Shown: positions 45,012 to 55,964 of the stretch, in pieces
How positions within the stretch are numbered: position 1 is the first letter of the stretch
Layout: each line of letters opens with the position of its first letter
Source of the DNA: Rhodocollybia butyracea
Lineage: Eukaryota; Basidiomycota; Agaricomycetes; Agaricales; Omphalotaceae
NCBI GenBank assembly: GCA_015501585.1
Contig: JADNRY010000004.1
Location: 496,001 to 560,000 of the forward strand
DNA: 64,000 bases
Direction of reading: 5' to 3'
Made by a program: the position numbers and the translations under genes
Notes under the pieces: model-generated
What the model was told of the DNA's origin: nothing
Seen by the model: only the letters and a program-made list of their open reading frames with translations
Database searches by the model: none

Positions 45012-46625
45012 TCAAATTATTAAACGTGCACCCCATTCGTTAGTACCACCAACCACTACTCTCAAACCCTCTGCATCTAAAATCCGAAGTGGTTTATAGA
45101 TGTCCGCATCAACTTCTCGTGAAGTAAACTGAAGAGCAACAGATCGGATACAGGCCCTCCCCTCCACAGATAAATCCGAACCAGGTTTAAACCAACGCGA
45201 TTCAACCATGCTAACAAAACCAGAGTCGTTGAAATCAGTAGATGCAGATCTCAAATAAAGGCTGTGTAATTTTGGAACCAGAAACGTCGAAGTGCTTGCT
45301 AGGCTCGCGATGAGATACGAAGTGATTGCATTCTGATTATGTGGATACTGGTCAACCTCGAGATGAAGTAGGGAGGGCATGACTTGGAGGGCTGTAATAA
45401 GTTCCGAATCAAGCATAGATATACCGCGTAGTGTGAACGTGGTGATCATACAGGATGATCTGAAGATGAATGAAGCAAAAGCATTGGCGGACCAGATGAC
45501 GTGGGTACCAACTACCCTAAGCTCATTCAGGGAAGGAAAGTTGAAGGAGGAAAATACTGTATCTAGTGACGTTCTAAGTGTGAGCGATAGGATGTTACGC
45601 CATGTGCCCAGTGCGCCTTCTCCTTCGGCAGGGGGCGTATGCCGCGACCAGCAGCTCAACTCAAGAGATTTGAGAGAAGGGCAGCTGTGAAGAGCTTCCG
45701 ACAAACTTGTCGGGACCGAGCCATGATAACTGAGATGATCTAGTTGACTGTAGAGAAGCTTCGCTGTTGGTCCCAGTGTGGACTGGATGGTGGAAAGTGC
45801 ACAGAGTTTCGGGCAATAGTTGAAACGATCCAACTCATCCCCTCTGGCCCCTCTGACAATGTCCAGTTCTGCAAGTATAGGAAAACGCAGTTGATGGAGT
45901 ATGCCGTACGCCATTAATGAGTAATCTCCTGCATACTTGAACGCTTTCCAACGACAAGCATGCTGCGTGAGATGGATTAGGGAAGGAACCTCCATAGCGT
46001 GAGATGGCCCCTGTATACTAAGTGCAAGCCGTATTGGTGAATCACCCGATCTCTCCAGATATAGAATAACCGTATCAATGAAACCAATCAAGGCTTCTGC
46101 TTCACCCCAGGGAGTAGTGTGTATCTCCACTGTTAGGTTTGCCCACAAACTAGGTGTCGACAGTGCAAGTTCGCGCCAACGAGAACATACGGAGCTAATT
46201 GCCATCGTAGGAAGGTAAGTGATATAGGGAGAGGTAATTATAGTGGGAGGACTTCCGCCCCATTTCGACCACGGATAGCTCTGGAGAAGATTTTCCTCGC
46301 ATACGTGCTGGAAGATGCGCAATAAAATTTCATTTGGCAACTTCCGCACTGGCGAGAGTAAAGAGAGTAGCTTGGCTCTTTGTGTCCCAAGCCGTTGGTT
46401 TTGTCCTCGAAGAAATGTGATTTGCTCTGTGAGGCTGGCCACCTCCAAATCATGATCTTCGATATCTTTGTCGGCCAGAGCCACTATTGCCCTGAGCTCC
46501 GTTGCTCGTGTCGGGGTAACCACGAATGGTCCAAATTCAAATCGAAGATCATTATCCAGTGCAGATAGTTCCTCAGGGCTGAGGTTTACACGTACCCGCA
46601 AAGGCTTCAAACAAGATGAGGTCAT
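45012..46625 (-). CDS. F-box-like protein with leucine-rich C-terminal half
   Basis: One uninterrupted exon of 537 codons, start MTSSCLKPLRVRVNLSPEEL (46625). A coiled-coil-like segment (residues about 50-95, DKDIEDHDLEVASLTEQITFL) is followed by an F-box-like motif VRKLPNEILLRIFQHVCEEN (about 93-112) and a W-containing SSVCSRWRELALSTPSLWANL block. The second half is a series of leucine-rich segments (LKSLELSCW, LNELRVVGTHV, SLLHLEVDQYP, LHSLYLRSAS). This is the standard layout of the expanded agaric F-box family, in which the F-box would recruit SKP1 to an SCF ubiquitin ligase and the LRR-like part would bind a target. Targets unknown. Lack of introns contrasts with every neighbour. Confidence 0.85.
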   Translation of the reverse strand: MTSSCLKPLRVRVNLSPEELSALDNDLRFEFGPFVVTPTRATELRAIVALADKDIEDHDLEVASLTEQITFLRGQNQRLGTQRAKLLSLLSPVRKLPNEILLRIFQHVCEENLLQSYPWSKWGGSPPTIITSPYITYLPTMAISSVCSRWRELALSTPSLWANLTVEIHTTPWGEAEALIGFIDTVILYLERSGDSPIRLALSIQGPSHAMEVPSLIHLTQHACRWKAFKYAGDYSLMAYGILHQLRFPILAELDIVRGARGDELDRFNYCPKLCALSTIQSTLGPTAKLLYSQLDHLSYHGSVPTSLSEALHSCPSLKSLELSCWSRHTPPAEGEGALGTWRNILSLTLRTSLDTVFSSFNFPSLNELRVVGTHVIWSANAFASFIFRSSCMITTFTLRGISMLDSELITALQVMPSLLHLEVDQYPHNQNAITSYLIASLASTSTFLVPKLHSLYLRSASTDFNDSGFVSMVESRWFKPGSDLSVEGRACIRSVALQFTSREVDADIYKPLRILDAEGLRVVVGGTNEWGARLII

Positions 46626-46943
46626 CGGGGAGAAGTGCTTGTTCGAATAAGCGCCACAACTGAGCTAGTAGGCGCCTTTCACGCTGTATTCGTCTTTCTG
46701 GGTTATGTTGACTACTCTAAACAAACGTTCCGCACAAAAGATTTTGGATGTAAAGCCTATTTCTTTCGGCTTAAGTAGAGGACTTGACTAACTAGCTTGA
46801 CTATATCAGAGTTGTCCACTGTTTCCCAAGTGGTCGTGGCAATCTCAGTACGAGTTCCAATGGTCAGCGTGCTGACGCGTACACTTGGCAACACAGTAGT
46901 ACCATTCGATAAATATCGGGCCCCGTTTGAAGAAAAACTAGAC
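46626..46943. other. Promoter region of the F-box gene
   Basis: 318 bp between the F-box start and the end of CorA-like copy B, both on the minus strand. No gene seen. Confidence 0.5.
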
Positions 46944-49163
46944 CTAGCGACGAAAATTCCTAGTCAAACCCGTGGGCTTACTAGGTGTCACCCCCCGTTG
47001 GATTTGATACGACTGTGAGCAAAGGCACGATATGAGATCAAGAAAGAAGGGAGAACGCAAGAGCAATATCTCACCCTCAAAGCTTTCTGCGAGACTTTTT
47101 TGTTCTTCATCTGGGAATAGAGCTTCATGATGCCAGGAATGTAGAGCAGGGGAATCACAATTGCCATTACCGGTAGGGCAACAGCCCAGAACCTAGAGAA
47201 ACACCCAATATTTAATCAGTATGAAACCCTGACCGTCTGTTAGTAGCGCGCACCGGATATCAGACCGCTGAGGGCCGTCGTCGAGTGTAGTATGGCCGGT
47301 CCACCACATACCGTTAAAGTTCATTCCCTTTTTCAGTAAGGAGGGTAATGAGACTCATTTGGGATAATAGTCGAGTAAACGCTTACGCCGTAGCCAGTAA
47401 GGAATGTCAGAGGTAGGCAGATAACCGTGACAAGAGTCAATCGCTTCCTGTAAGGTGTAAAATATCTTAACGCGACTTCACAGTGAAAAGACTTACATCA
47501 CAACGTTCATTTCATACGAAGTCAACTAGATGGTGTGTTGATTAAAGGAATCTATAGCGAAGAAAGTTGTCACTCACATTGAACGAATACCCGATTAAAT
47601 TCTCACTCAAGCTATAGACGATATCCAGACTTCCCAGAATATAATCTATATGATCTTGTACATCTGACTAGATTGAAACCATTAGCCTCCTAAAACACTG
47701 CTCGAGTTGAAACAGCATACTAGGTAAATTTGGGCCGTATGAGATATATATCCTTGGACACTCGCGTCTTTCTCTTCCCCAGGTGGAAGATCCAAGAGCG
47801 CAATACAGCGATCAAGGTCGTATCTTCGTAGCCCATATATGACGCGTTTGAGTGGCTCAAGTGCACGTTGATGCAGGTTGATGTCGCCGGCTAGAATGTT
47901 TACTGCCCGCGTGGGATGAGATTTGAGGAAAGAAAACAAATGAAAAACATTCGGCTCACAACTGCTAACTGTATGTAATTTTGGGCTCAATAATATCTGC
48001 TTTTCAAACTTTTTCATTTTCATTTCGCAGGCTTCTGCAAGCCCCAAGGCCTTGTCTACGGCTGCATAGAACTATTCAGAAAGCAAAGGAGAAAGTGCCA
48101 CGAAGTGTTACGCACCAAGGTCGAGTAAACTCTGCAATAAGAACGAAGCATCACTTGTTGTTCGTAGAACCGTATCAGCTCGTGCGAGTCGGTTCCTAAT
48201 GGGTTCCGTGAGCTTAGGATTGGTGGGTCGGTGAATAGTTATAAGCGTCCCTAGACAAAGATATATCCATCATGATCAAGCACATATCCATCAACCAGAT
48301 TCAAACGACAAACCGTCTCTGAAAAGAAGCATGAACACAGGAAAGACGTTGACTTCAACACGGTCAGCCTAAAAATAGACCCAACACATCAGAGCGGGGA
48401 TGAAATAACGCCGGATTTGTAGCCCACCTGTTTCAGTGCCTCGACCTGTTCTGCGGCAGCGTCCCTTTCTTGATAGAAATTGTTCGCCCACCGCTGTCCA
48501 CCACGATCAGGCTCTAAATCTTCAGCGGCTAGTGAAGCCTCCCACTTCATGTCCGAAGGTAAAATTACACTGTTCTCGTCGCGGAGCTCAAGACATAAAA
48601 TTCGGAGGAACAGATGCTGGAGGTAATAATCAGATTTGCTAGCAGTGGCTTTAGAGTGTGTGTGTAGTATATTTTCCAAAGCAAGATAGTGTATGTCTGG
48701 GAATATTATTCAGTTTACAGGAAGGAAGGATACGACGACAGTACTAACCGTACTTGGTTGCGAGTGCCTTCAAGACATCCCAGCTTATGCCACCAACATC
48801 TATCCACCTCACTTTGGCCCAAGATGGCCTTGCGCCTTTTCGAGGGTCATGTAGCATGTCGATAAACTCATTGTTTGACATGGTCTTCGACGCGATCGAT
48901 ACTGGACTATAATCCAGAACTCGTATTGAACACGGCTCTCTCACTCCACGGTAGCGCAGGTTTGCGCTCAGGTGTCGCGGATTACTAGTAGAGATGATTC
49001 CATCAACAAGGTCGTAGATTTGCTCGAAAGTGGCTAGTACTTACACTCCAGGTTCAGCGCCGGCGCCATAGTTACTTAGAACCGTCGTGGTCCGATGCAA
49101 AGCTATTATCTTGCGTACTGCAGCCCGCAGACGGTCCAGTTGTGGGTTTATTGGCTTTACCAT
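46944..49163 (-). CDS. CorA-like magnesium transporter family protein, copy B
   Basis: Paralogue of copy A with the same exon pattern: start MVKPINPQLDRLRAAVRK (49163), AKVRWIDVGGISWDVLKALA, LENILHTHSKATASKSDYYL, HRTTNPKLTEPIRNRL-type segment, AEACEMKMKKFEKQILLSP, DLDRCIALLDLPPGEEKD, NLIGYSFN, KRLTLVTVICLPLTFLTGYG, GMNF, ending KPTGLTRNFRR-like at 46944. The exons I compared are open and highly similar to A, whereas the introns and the Asn/Asp-rich loop after GMNF differ in length. So selection on the protein is likely, and B is likely functional. The gene is divergent from NDUFS5, with 297 bp between start codons. Confidence 0.75.
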
Positions 49164-49460
49164 GTTATTGTGTTAGGAACGAGCGGAAAAAGTATACCGA
49201 TTCGACGGGAAAGGAGAGAAAGAGTGAGCGCTTTGCTGTGTCTCGTTATTGATGTGATGGAATCCACGCAAACGAGAAATTATGCAAACGAGAAACTTTA
49301 ATTAAGTCCAGTTTTGAAGCTTGATTTTGGACCATGCCGAGTTAATTGACTTCCTTCTTCGTGAATCGTAGGGGCAAGTCGAGAGTCTGATGACCGCGCC
49401 GATACCAGTCCGCTAGTAGGCGTCTATTAGGCGTCTAAACTCTTCTCTCACTAACACAAC

Positions 49461-50018
49461 ATGGCTGTATGTTTCTTCATTGTATACCATTTTATCTTAT
49501 ACTTATACCAATAATCCTAGTCCGGATACGGCTGGGGCGGAGGCAAGTAATCGGGACAACTCGGAAAAGCAACCTTTGCGCTGACCTCGGTTTGTAGGAC
49601 GCTCACGATGCTTTGCGTATTGGCAGGAATTCCAAAAGGTCTCATTCTTAAAGTCCTGCTAACAAGGAACTGTCTTGTTGACTCTACGCTCAAGTGCTAC
49701 GCCAAAGCAGATTTCCCTACTGAATGTCGCCCTCAAGGTGATGATTACATGGAATGTTTACACCATACGAAGGAGGTGCGCTGCACAAATTTTGTGTTCC
49801 ATGTTCATGAATTAACAAAACGACATGTTCAATTCTTCCACATACTCCTTGTTCCAATGTTTCTACAGGCTGCCCGCGCCAAAGCTATCCAAGATGAATT
49901 CATCCGTCAAGCCGAGTCGAAGGCGAAAGAGGGACAAAAGACTGCAGATATCTTGTCGGATGGTGTAATAGTGAGCGTAGGCCTGATACAACGCGGCGGA
50001 GCAGAGCAGTCGAAATAA
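49461..50018 (+). CDS. NDUFS5: NADH:ubiquinone oxidoreductase (complex I) 15-kDa subunit, NDUFS5-type
   Basis: Five exons: 49461-49466 (MA), 49521-49542, 49598-49638, 49695-49775 and 49869-50018, giving 99 aa. The protein reads SGYGWGGGRSRCFAYWQEF, then QKCYAKADFPTECRPQGDDY, MECLHHTKE and a helical C-terminus with EFIRQAESKAKEGQK and GVIVSVGLIQRGG. Two CX9C pairs (C-FAYWQEFQK-C and C-RPQGDDYME-C) are the twin signature of this intermembrane-space accessory subunit, imported and oxidised through the Mia40 route. The second intron starts with GC (GCAAGT at 49543); using the nearby GT instead would break the frame. Convergent with the p24 gene, whose stop is 124 bp away. Confidence 0.9.
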
Positions 50019-50142
50019 ATGATATGTTGCTACTCTAGAGGTCCCAAGGCTCAAACTCATGAGTATCCCTATCTGACGTTTCATATTACAGGGCCCTGGC
50101 CCCGATAGATACGATACAAAGCATGATATCATACAGCCGAAT

Positions 50143-50981
50143 TCAATCAATGAGATACTTGCGTTTGAAGAACGAACGCAAGTGCACTATCTGCCAAACG
50201 CCGAGAGCAGCTAGGAGTAAGACTGTAAACCAGGCAAAATTCTGTACGCGCTTGTTAGTCGAAACTGGATTATCTGTTGAGTAGAAAGTCCCCGAAAAGA
50301 AAAACTACATAGACGTACGATTGGTATCGGAAAAGCGGATTTCTCTTTGTTTGAGGTACCCCATTTCGTCAACAATTTCTTTCACCATACCTTCAAGCTT
50401 CCGCATCTCCGTTTCCAAGCCTGACAGTGATTCTTGGTTCGCAATTGCACTGTAAGGTCGTCAACAAATAAACTATCAGAATGGTAGGGCAAACGTACTT
50501 GTAGTCTACAGCATCAGCGCCGATGTCAACGTCCAGGTCAACGATACGTGTAGCCTCGGACGATTTTTCTGACGGGTATCCTGGCAAAAACTCGGTACTC
50601 AGAAAACGGTCCGAAGTACCATAGCCTATAGCACACACCTTTGTCAAGACTGTTCGTAAAGCAGACGCCTACTTCGCCCTCTGCATGAGATGTGATGGCG
50701 AGACGTGTCTCCCCGTTGATATTCTTTTTGCTCAGATATTGATTCTTCTGTGGGCTCGAGTCAACAATCTCTACGTCAACCTGTTGCCCTTCGCCCGCTC
50801 CAACATTTGCCGTGACGATTACAAGGGCATTATTGTGTACTGGGTTCCATATACATTTCGGTTTGGGGTAACGGTAAGCTCGAAGCTTAAATTTAATGGC
50901 GAAGGTAGGTCCGGTTAATAGCGTTAGGGTAAGCAGTAGAAGTAAGAATGAGGAAAACGTCAAAGAGGGCAGTCTAGCCAT
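50143..50981 (-). CDS. emp24/gp25L/p24 family cargo receptor
   Basis: Minus strand, four exons, start MARLPSLTFSS (50981). A signal peptide (residues 1-29, LLLLLTLTLLTGPTFA) is followed by a GOLD-type beta-sandwich with the usual two cysteines (CIWNPVH-type and VCFTNS). A coiled-coil segment follows (ETEMRKLEGMVKEIVDEM with YLKQREIRFSDTN). A single membrane span (FAWFTVLLLAALGVWQIVHL) and a short cytosolic tail RSFFKRKYLID complete it. The FF and KRK signals of the tail bind COPII and COPI coats. The protein cycles between ER and Golgi and helps select cargo such as GPI-anchored proteins. Typical length and order; no defect seen. Confidence 0.9.
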
Positions 50982-51759
50982 TGTTTTACAAGTGCAACGG
51001 TAGTGGTACCGTACAAGAATTTTGCCGGGTGGCAGATTAGGTCAGGCGGTGCTGACACGCTTCCTTTTCGAGTTGCTTTTTCTTGCTTTGACCTCAGGCT
51101 ATTCTGCTGGATATCTTCGCAGTCGCAATTTCTGATTTAAATTTTCAGTTAAGCTCTTATTTCTTTGGTTTTTGGTATCATGATTCAGAAAAGTTGTCGT
51201 ATTGACTGAAACGGCAGTATAGTCCCACACATAACTTGAAGCTTAAAGCTGAACACTGACGGTTTTCTAAACGAATGCCTTCGCAATATTTAAGCTTTCC
51301 GAGCACTCCTGATAGCCGGCCACCCTAATATCTCTATGTGGTATGCCTGTCTTCTGTATAACCATCCAAACAAGCATCGAGCGTCAAAATTATATTACGA
51401 CCATAACCGAGAGCAACAAAGTTCAATCTCACATGGATCGCTCATTTAGCTACCGCTTCACGCTCACTTTTTTCTTTTGCCATATATCTGTACCGTACAC
51501 TTAATTGTTCTCTTCCCGGAGCTTCCGGGAATGTTCCTAGACAGAACGCGGTGACGCGGTCCTGTACCTGGACTATTAATATGCACCCTGATGCCTTATT
51601 GTCAAAGCAAAAGAGCCTAAGGAGATATACCCGTATGTAAGCTTGTTATTGTTAATTCTGGAGAGAAATTAGGGACCCTCTTTCCCACTTGGTGGCTGGA
51701 CGGTTCATCGAGATGTAGTAAAAACACAATTAGATCGAAGTTGGCTGGAGCCTGGAGGG
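50982..51759. other. Intergenic between p24 and pheromone genes
   Basis: No gene recognised. It holds the p24 promoter on one side and the upstream region of the pheromone gene on the other. Confidence 0.5.
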
Positions 51760-51767
51760 TATATAAG
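51760..51767 (+). promoter_or_regulatory. TATA box of the pheromone precursor gene
   Basis: TATATAAG about 95-100 bp before the start codon at 51862, with a C/T-rich leader (ccctcagtacctgcgactcc and onward) between them. Strong TATA boxes at this distance are common for highly expressed small fungal genes. Confidence 0.6.
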
Positions 51768-51861
51768 ATCCCTCGGATTTTTCAAGTCCCTCAGTACCTG
51801 CGACTCCAAGCCCTCCTTCTCACTCGAACAAATCGTCGAACAACTTTGATCTTTCTGAGAA

Positions 51862-51993
51862 ATGGACGCTTTCGCTACCCTCCCATCAGACGTTACCACC
51901 TCACCCGCCGTCGAGAAAGTCGAAATCACCTCGTTACCTGTCGACGATGAGACCAGCACTAGCGGGGCTAACAGCTCCTGTGTTATTGCATAA
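51862..51993 (+). CDS. Lipopeptide mating pheromone precursor (CaaX type)
   Basis: A 43-residue frame beginning MDAFATLPSD and ending in SGANSSCVIA, immediately followed by TAA. The last four residues C-V-I-A form a CaaX box with two aliphatic residues and a terminal Ala, the farnesylation signal of basidiomycete mating pheromones. The length, the acidic middle (EKVEI, PVDDE) and the Ser/Thr/Gly-rich segment before the Cys all fit agaric B-locus pheromone precursors. Processing at an acidic pair such as DE (residues 29-30) would leave a lipopeptide of about 10 residues ending in farnesyl-cysteine methyl ester; that cleavage is inferred. The expected receptor is a STE3-type GPCR, but none is found in the 64 kb. 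The frame is too short for routine gene finders. Confidence 0.85.
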   Translation: MDAFATLPSDVTTSPAVEKVEITSLPVDDETSTSGANSSCVIA

Positions 51994-53620
51994 ACTACCG
52001 ACGTTTCGAGTCGCTTGTTATACTGTGAGTTGTACAATCAAAAAAGCTGGTGTCACCAAGACTTATGTTGCTTCCCCTTAGATTCAACAATACCTTGCCC
52101 ACCTGCGATGACTTATCGCAAATTGGTCTATTAATCAACTTCGAAATTCGTTGCCTAAGCTTAGGCTGTTATTTTTTTAATGGGGTACAGGGAGTTCTGT
52201 AGGGGGAGAGGGACAACGCGTAGAATGGGCTGGAATTGATGTATTATAACTACGAGATGAATGTACGAAGATCCCACAATGAAATTGGGATAATTGCTCT
52301 TCGAAGTCCACGTGCAAAACGGACACAAGTGATGAGGGCGACAGCAGCAAATTTTACAAAGACGGGTAGATTGTTAAAAATCTTGAAGTACTTACAGTTT
52401 AAGATACAAGAGTTGAAATTGTGAACAAAAAGGCATCGTTGTAAATTCCGTGTATGTAGGTGGATTGAAGCCGTTTTGGGGCCTAAGAAGCTGATCGACC
52501 AAGATCCAAGTAGGTTTTACCTTGGGAGTAGTACTTAGTAACGATAGCAAATACACCTGAGGGCTGACGTTGGATAGCAGAATAGAACGTACTTTTGAGT
52601 GAATAAAAGTCCAAATTGGACAACCGGTCTTTGGTTAGGACCTATACAAGCAGTCATTCCAGAAATAGGTCTAGAAGCTAGTTAGAAGTCGATCCAATTG
52701 TCAAGTTTTAGCCGAAATGAAAGGTATATATCGACGGAACGACAGAGGACAGAGGCTTCATTAATGTTCACAGTCGGCCAGGTCAGTCTCCAGGATGTAC
52801 AGACCGGAGAATTGGGCATGAGCCGGTGACAGCACAGGTTTTCAGGTATTTTGCGCCTCCCCAATGGTTTAGTGCTTTGTGTTACGGTATTTCGGGGAAG
52901 AAAATGCTGAGCGAGGTTTGGACCTTACCTAGGCTCTGCGTGGTGTCGCACCTTTCATAGTCGTCCCTATTTAGGACGTTGGCTCGAGTGTTCGTCCCTC
53001 TATTGAAGGTGTTGATCAGCATCTGCATTGTCTTCAGTGCAGAAGCAGAAGGGAGAAATAAGTGTGACTTTCACGTGCCTCATCTACTTTAGTCTTTCAT
53101 CCTCGACCTCGTCGTCGAATCTCAATACGCCTCAGCGCAATTCAGCCATGTATTTTGGTCCACTCTAGCCAAATGGATATATAATTCTCGGCCTCCGAGA
53201 ACAAATCGAAGATTTTCTTCTGAACCGTAAACCAAAAAATATACGTGCCACATCATCATACAGCAGAAAGGATCTCGTGGGCTACTAAGTGCTTGCAACT
53301 TTGCCTTCTGCTCTAGCGTGCGAAGGACTGGCAGCTCTAGACTATATAAATCTATCGACGTAAACCAAAACCCATACAGGCTGGTCTACTGCTATTCACA
53401 CAGAGACGATTGAGATGGTAGGATTTGTATCACATGTCCAGAATTATCGGACAAGTACTGGACAGTCCTGGGAGTCCTGGGGCTAATTCTTGGGCGAAGT
53501 GAACGTTCACGTTTGAACAGCTAAATACAGTTCTGTAAATGCCGAATAGCCTACGAAATACGCCCAGTGACAACATTTAAATTCGTCCTTTCCAAAACAC
53601 GACGTCGTCCGTAACCCAGC
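51994..53620. other. Intergenic up to the first SDR gene
   Basis: 51994-52080 could be a 3' UTR with an intron of the pheromone transcript (GTGAGT at 52025, CCCCTTAG at 52080). From about 52930 onward the sequence resembles the spacer after SDR copies 1 and 2 (cacctttcatag, tttaggacgttg), so the triplicated unit begins here. A TATA-like tatataaat is at 53342-53350. Confidence 0.45.
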
Positions 53621-54874
53621 ATGATCGCAAAGTCGCTTGGTGGAGCACTCGTCACTGGGGCAGCTCAAGGAATAGGCAAGGCCATTGCCATGCGACTAGC
53701 CTCTGACGGATTCAAGGTTGCATTGAACGACTTAAATAGCAAGAGAGAGCAACTTGAAGCTGTGGCTCGCGATATAGAGAAACAAGGTCAAGCTTCGTTT
53801 GTTGTGCCTGCAGATGTCTCTCAGGAAAGAGAGGTTCATGAAATGGTTCAGTCGGCTTCGAAAACATTGGGTGGACTGGATGTTGTGAGTTGAATGATTC
53901 ACTTTTGGAGACCCATCATTCATTGTGTCTTTGTACTCGCATAGATGGTCGCAAATGCAGGAATTACCAGCCCAATGAAATCAATTACCGAGTTCGGTGA
54001 GTGAACCTGTGATAGTTGCTTGCTGGTGCCTAAAGTTGACTTAAAATGAAAGACGTTGATGACTGGGACAGAATCCTTCGCATCAACGCCCGTAGTGTTT
54101 TCCTCTGTTACAAACATGCTTCTAAAGAAATGATCTCTCGAAAGCAAGGGGGAAGAATCATTGGAGCCTCATCGTATGCTGGTGAACTCACTAGTCTTCA
54201 CTACCGAACTAGAATGTACACTGATAATGTGTATAGGTAAACAAGGTTGACATTATTGCACAAATTATGTAGCAATGTGGTGCTAAAGCCGGCATTGTAT
54301 TTAGGCATACCACGTCAATCTGCATACTGTGCTTCCAAATTTGCAGTCCGAGGCTTGACTCAAAGTGCTGGTACGCTTCATTCTTTCACTTCGAGTATTG
54401 CTATCCTGATTTAGTCCTTGAGCTCTCGAACTCGGTGAACATGGCATCACTGTCAATGCATATGCACCTGGTACTTGGATCTAAGAAAATTTCTTCATAG
54501 AACGACTACAGATTCACTGTCTCATCATGCAGGTGCGTAGATACTCCGATGCTTAAACAAAGTCTAGACGAAAATCCAAGCGAAGTGTGTAAACTACTTC
54601 ATTCGTTTTCATGCCCACATATTCTCCCTGTTTTAGGATTTCAGTTCATTCGTCGTAGGACAACCTGAAGACATTGCGAGTATCGTTTCATATCTGGCTT
54701 CCAAAGAATCTCGTTATATCACCGGTGAGCTCAAATCCCCACACGCCGCTGAGTCAGGCTCATTAATACTGTCTTTTTGCAGGACAAACTGTACGTGGAT
54801 CCTATAAATTTATACCGTACGCTCAACTCAAACTGGGACAGATATCTGTAAATGGGGGAATATATTTCGACTGA
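53621..54874 (+). pseudogene. Short-chain dehydrogenase/reductase, copy 1 (one-base deletion)
   Basis: Same structure as copies 2 and 3. Seen in order: the NAD(P)-binding TGAAQGIG (residues about 12-19), NDLNSKREQLE, PADVSQEREV, NAGITSPMKS, DVDDWDRILRINARSVF, IIGASSYAG, a 9-nt micro-exon (54237-54245) giving GKQ, then GIPRQSAYCASKFAVRGLTQ with the catalytic Tyr and Lys. It continues ALELGEHGITVNAYAPG and ends ISVNGGIYFD at 54874. In the exon reading GVIDTPML or GSIDTPML in the other copies, one base is missing (54533-54540, gtgcgtagat), which gives an immediate stop. All other parts remain intact. If real, the enzyme lacks its C-terminal quarter and is probably inactive. Confidence 0.75.
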
Positions 54875-55964
54875 TCGAAGCGGAACACCGGTGATCGTCG
54901 TATTTTTGGAGGGAGCAGTACCCAGAGCACACACATGTGTGTCACGGCTATCTTTGTTGTACTAGGTTGCCAAAGTCGCTTCGCTCACAACATCGTTAGC
55001 AGATATGGGGGAGAGTGCAGTTTTATGGATATACATTTCAATCAATCCTTTGTTCTTTGACTGCGCAACCTGTCGTACGTTTCATAGCAATCCCAGTTAA
55101 GACGCTGCCTCTAATTATCATCTGTGCTAAAATATCGATCGGGAAGGATGGCCTCAGGATTTTCTTCAGCAACGCGTTCGAACTTTCGTAAGGACTAAGT
55201 AGGTGCCATGAGTCATGACTTCCACGTGCCTCATTTAGTACGTGACTGCTAGTGTGACTACTGTCACGTGCTGAACTCATTCCTTTACTGAACAGTGAAA
55301 TCCTCGTTGACGGAGGTTGAGCATTATATCCATCTATAATGGAACGAAATCCATTATTGCGCTGAGGTGACGTGTCGCACACCGTAATGATACCAGAATC
55401 TGCTCAGCAGAAAATATTCCTTTTATAGTTTATCACAGACTTTCAGTTCGGATAATCAGCTTTCTTTCAGATCACAAATCTGCCGAGCAGATTTTTGTAT
55501 CATCCTGGTGTGGTCGACAAGAACAAAACCAGAATTACCCGTTGAACCGACGGTAAACCAAAAACCATACGGGCCACACCATACAGCAGAAAGGAGGCAG
55601 GACTGCGTGGGCTACTACGAATTTGCCTTCTGCTCTATATGTGAAGGATGGACTGCTCTAGACTGTATGGATCTGCCGACCCAAACCACCATACAAAACA
55701 AAACCATACAGGCTGGTCAACTGCTATTCACACATTGATGATTGTCAATTGAGAACGCAGGATTTATATCACATGTCCAGAATCACCATAACTCTGGACC
55801 AGTACTTAGACAGCGCTGGGAGTAATTCTTGCGAGAAGTGAACATTTGAACAGCTAAATACAGTTTCGCAGGTGCTGAATAACCCAGGAAATACACCCAG
55901 TCTTTCACAGTGGCAATATTTAAATCTAGTCCTATCTAAAATACGACATCTTTTGTAACCCAAC
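54875..55964. other. Spacer between SDR copies 1 and 2
   Basis: Duplicated non-coding spacer. An atttaaat motif lies about 50 bp before the next ATG. A 76-codon plus-strand frame (55508-55738) has no domain. Confidence 0.5.
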
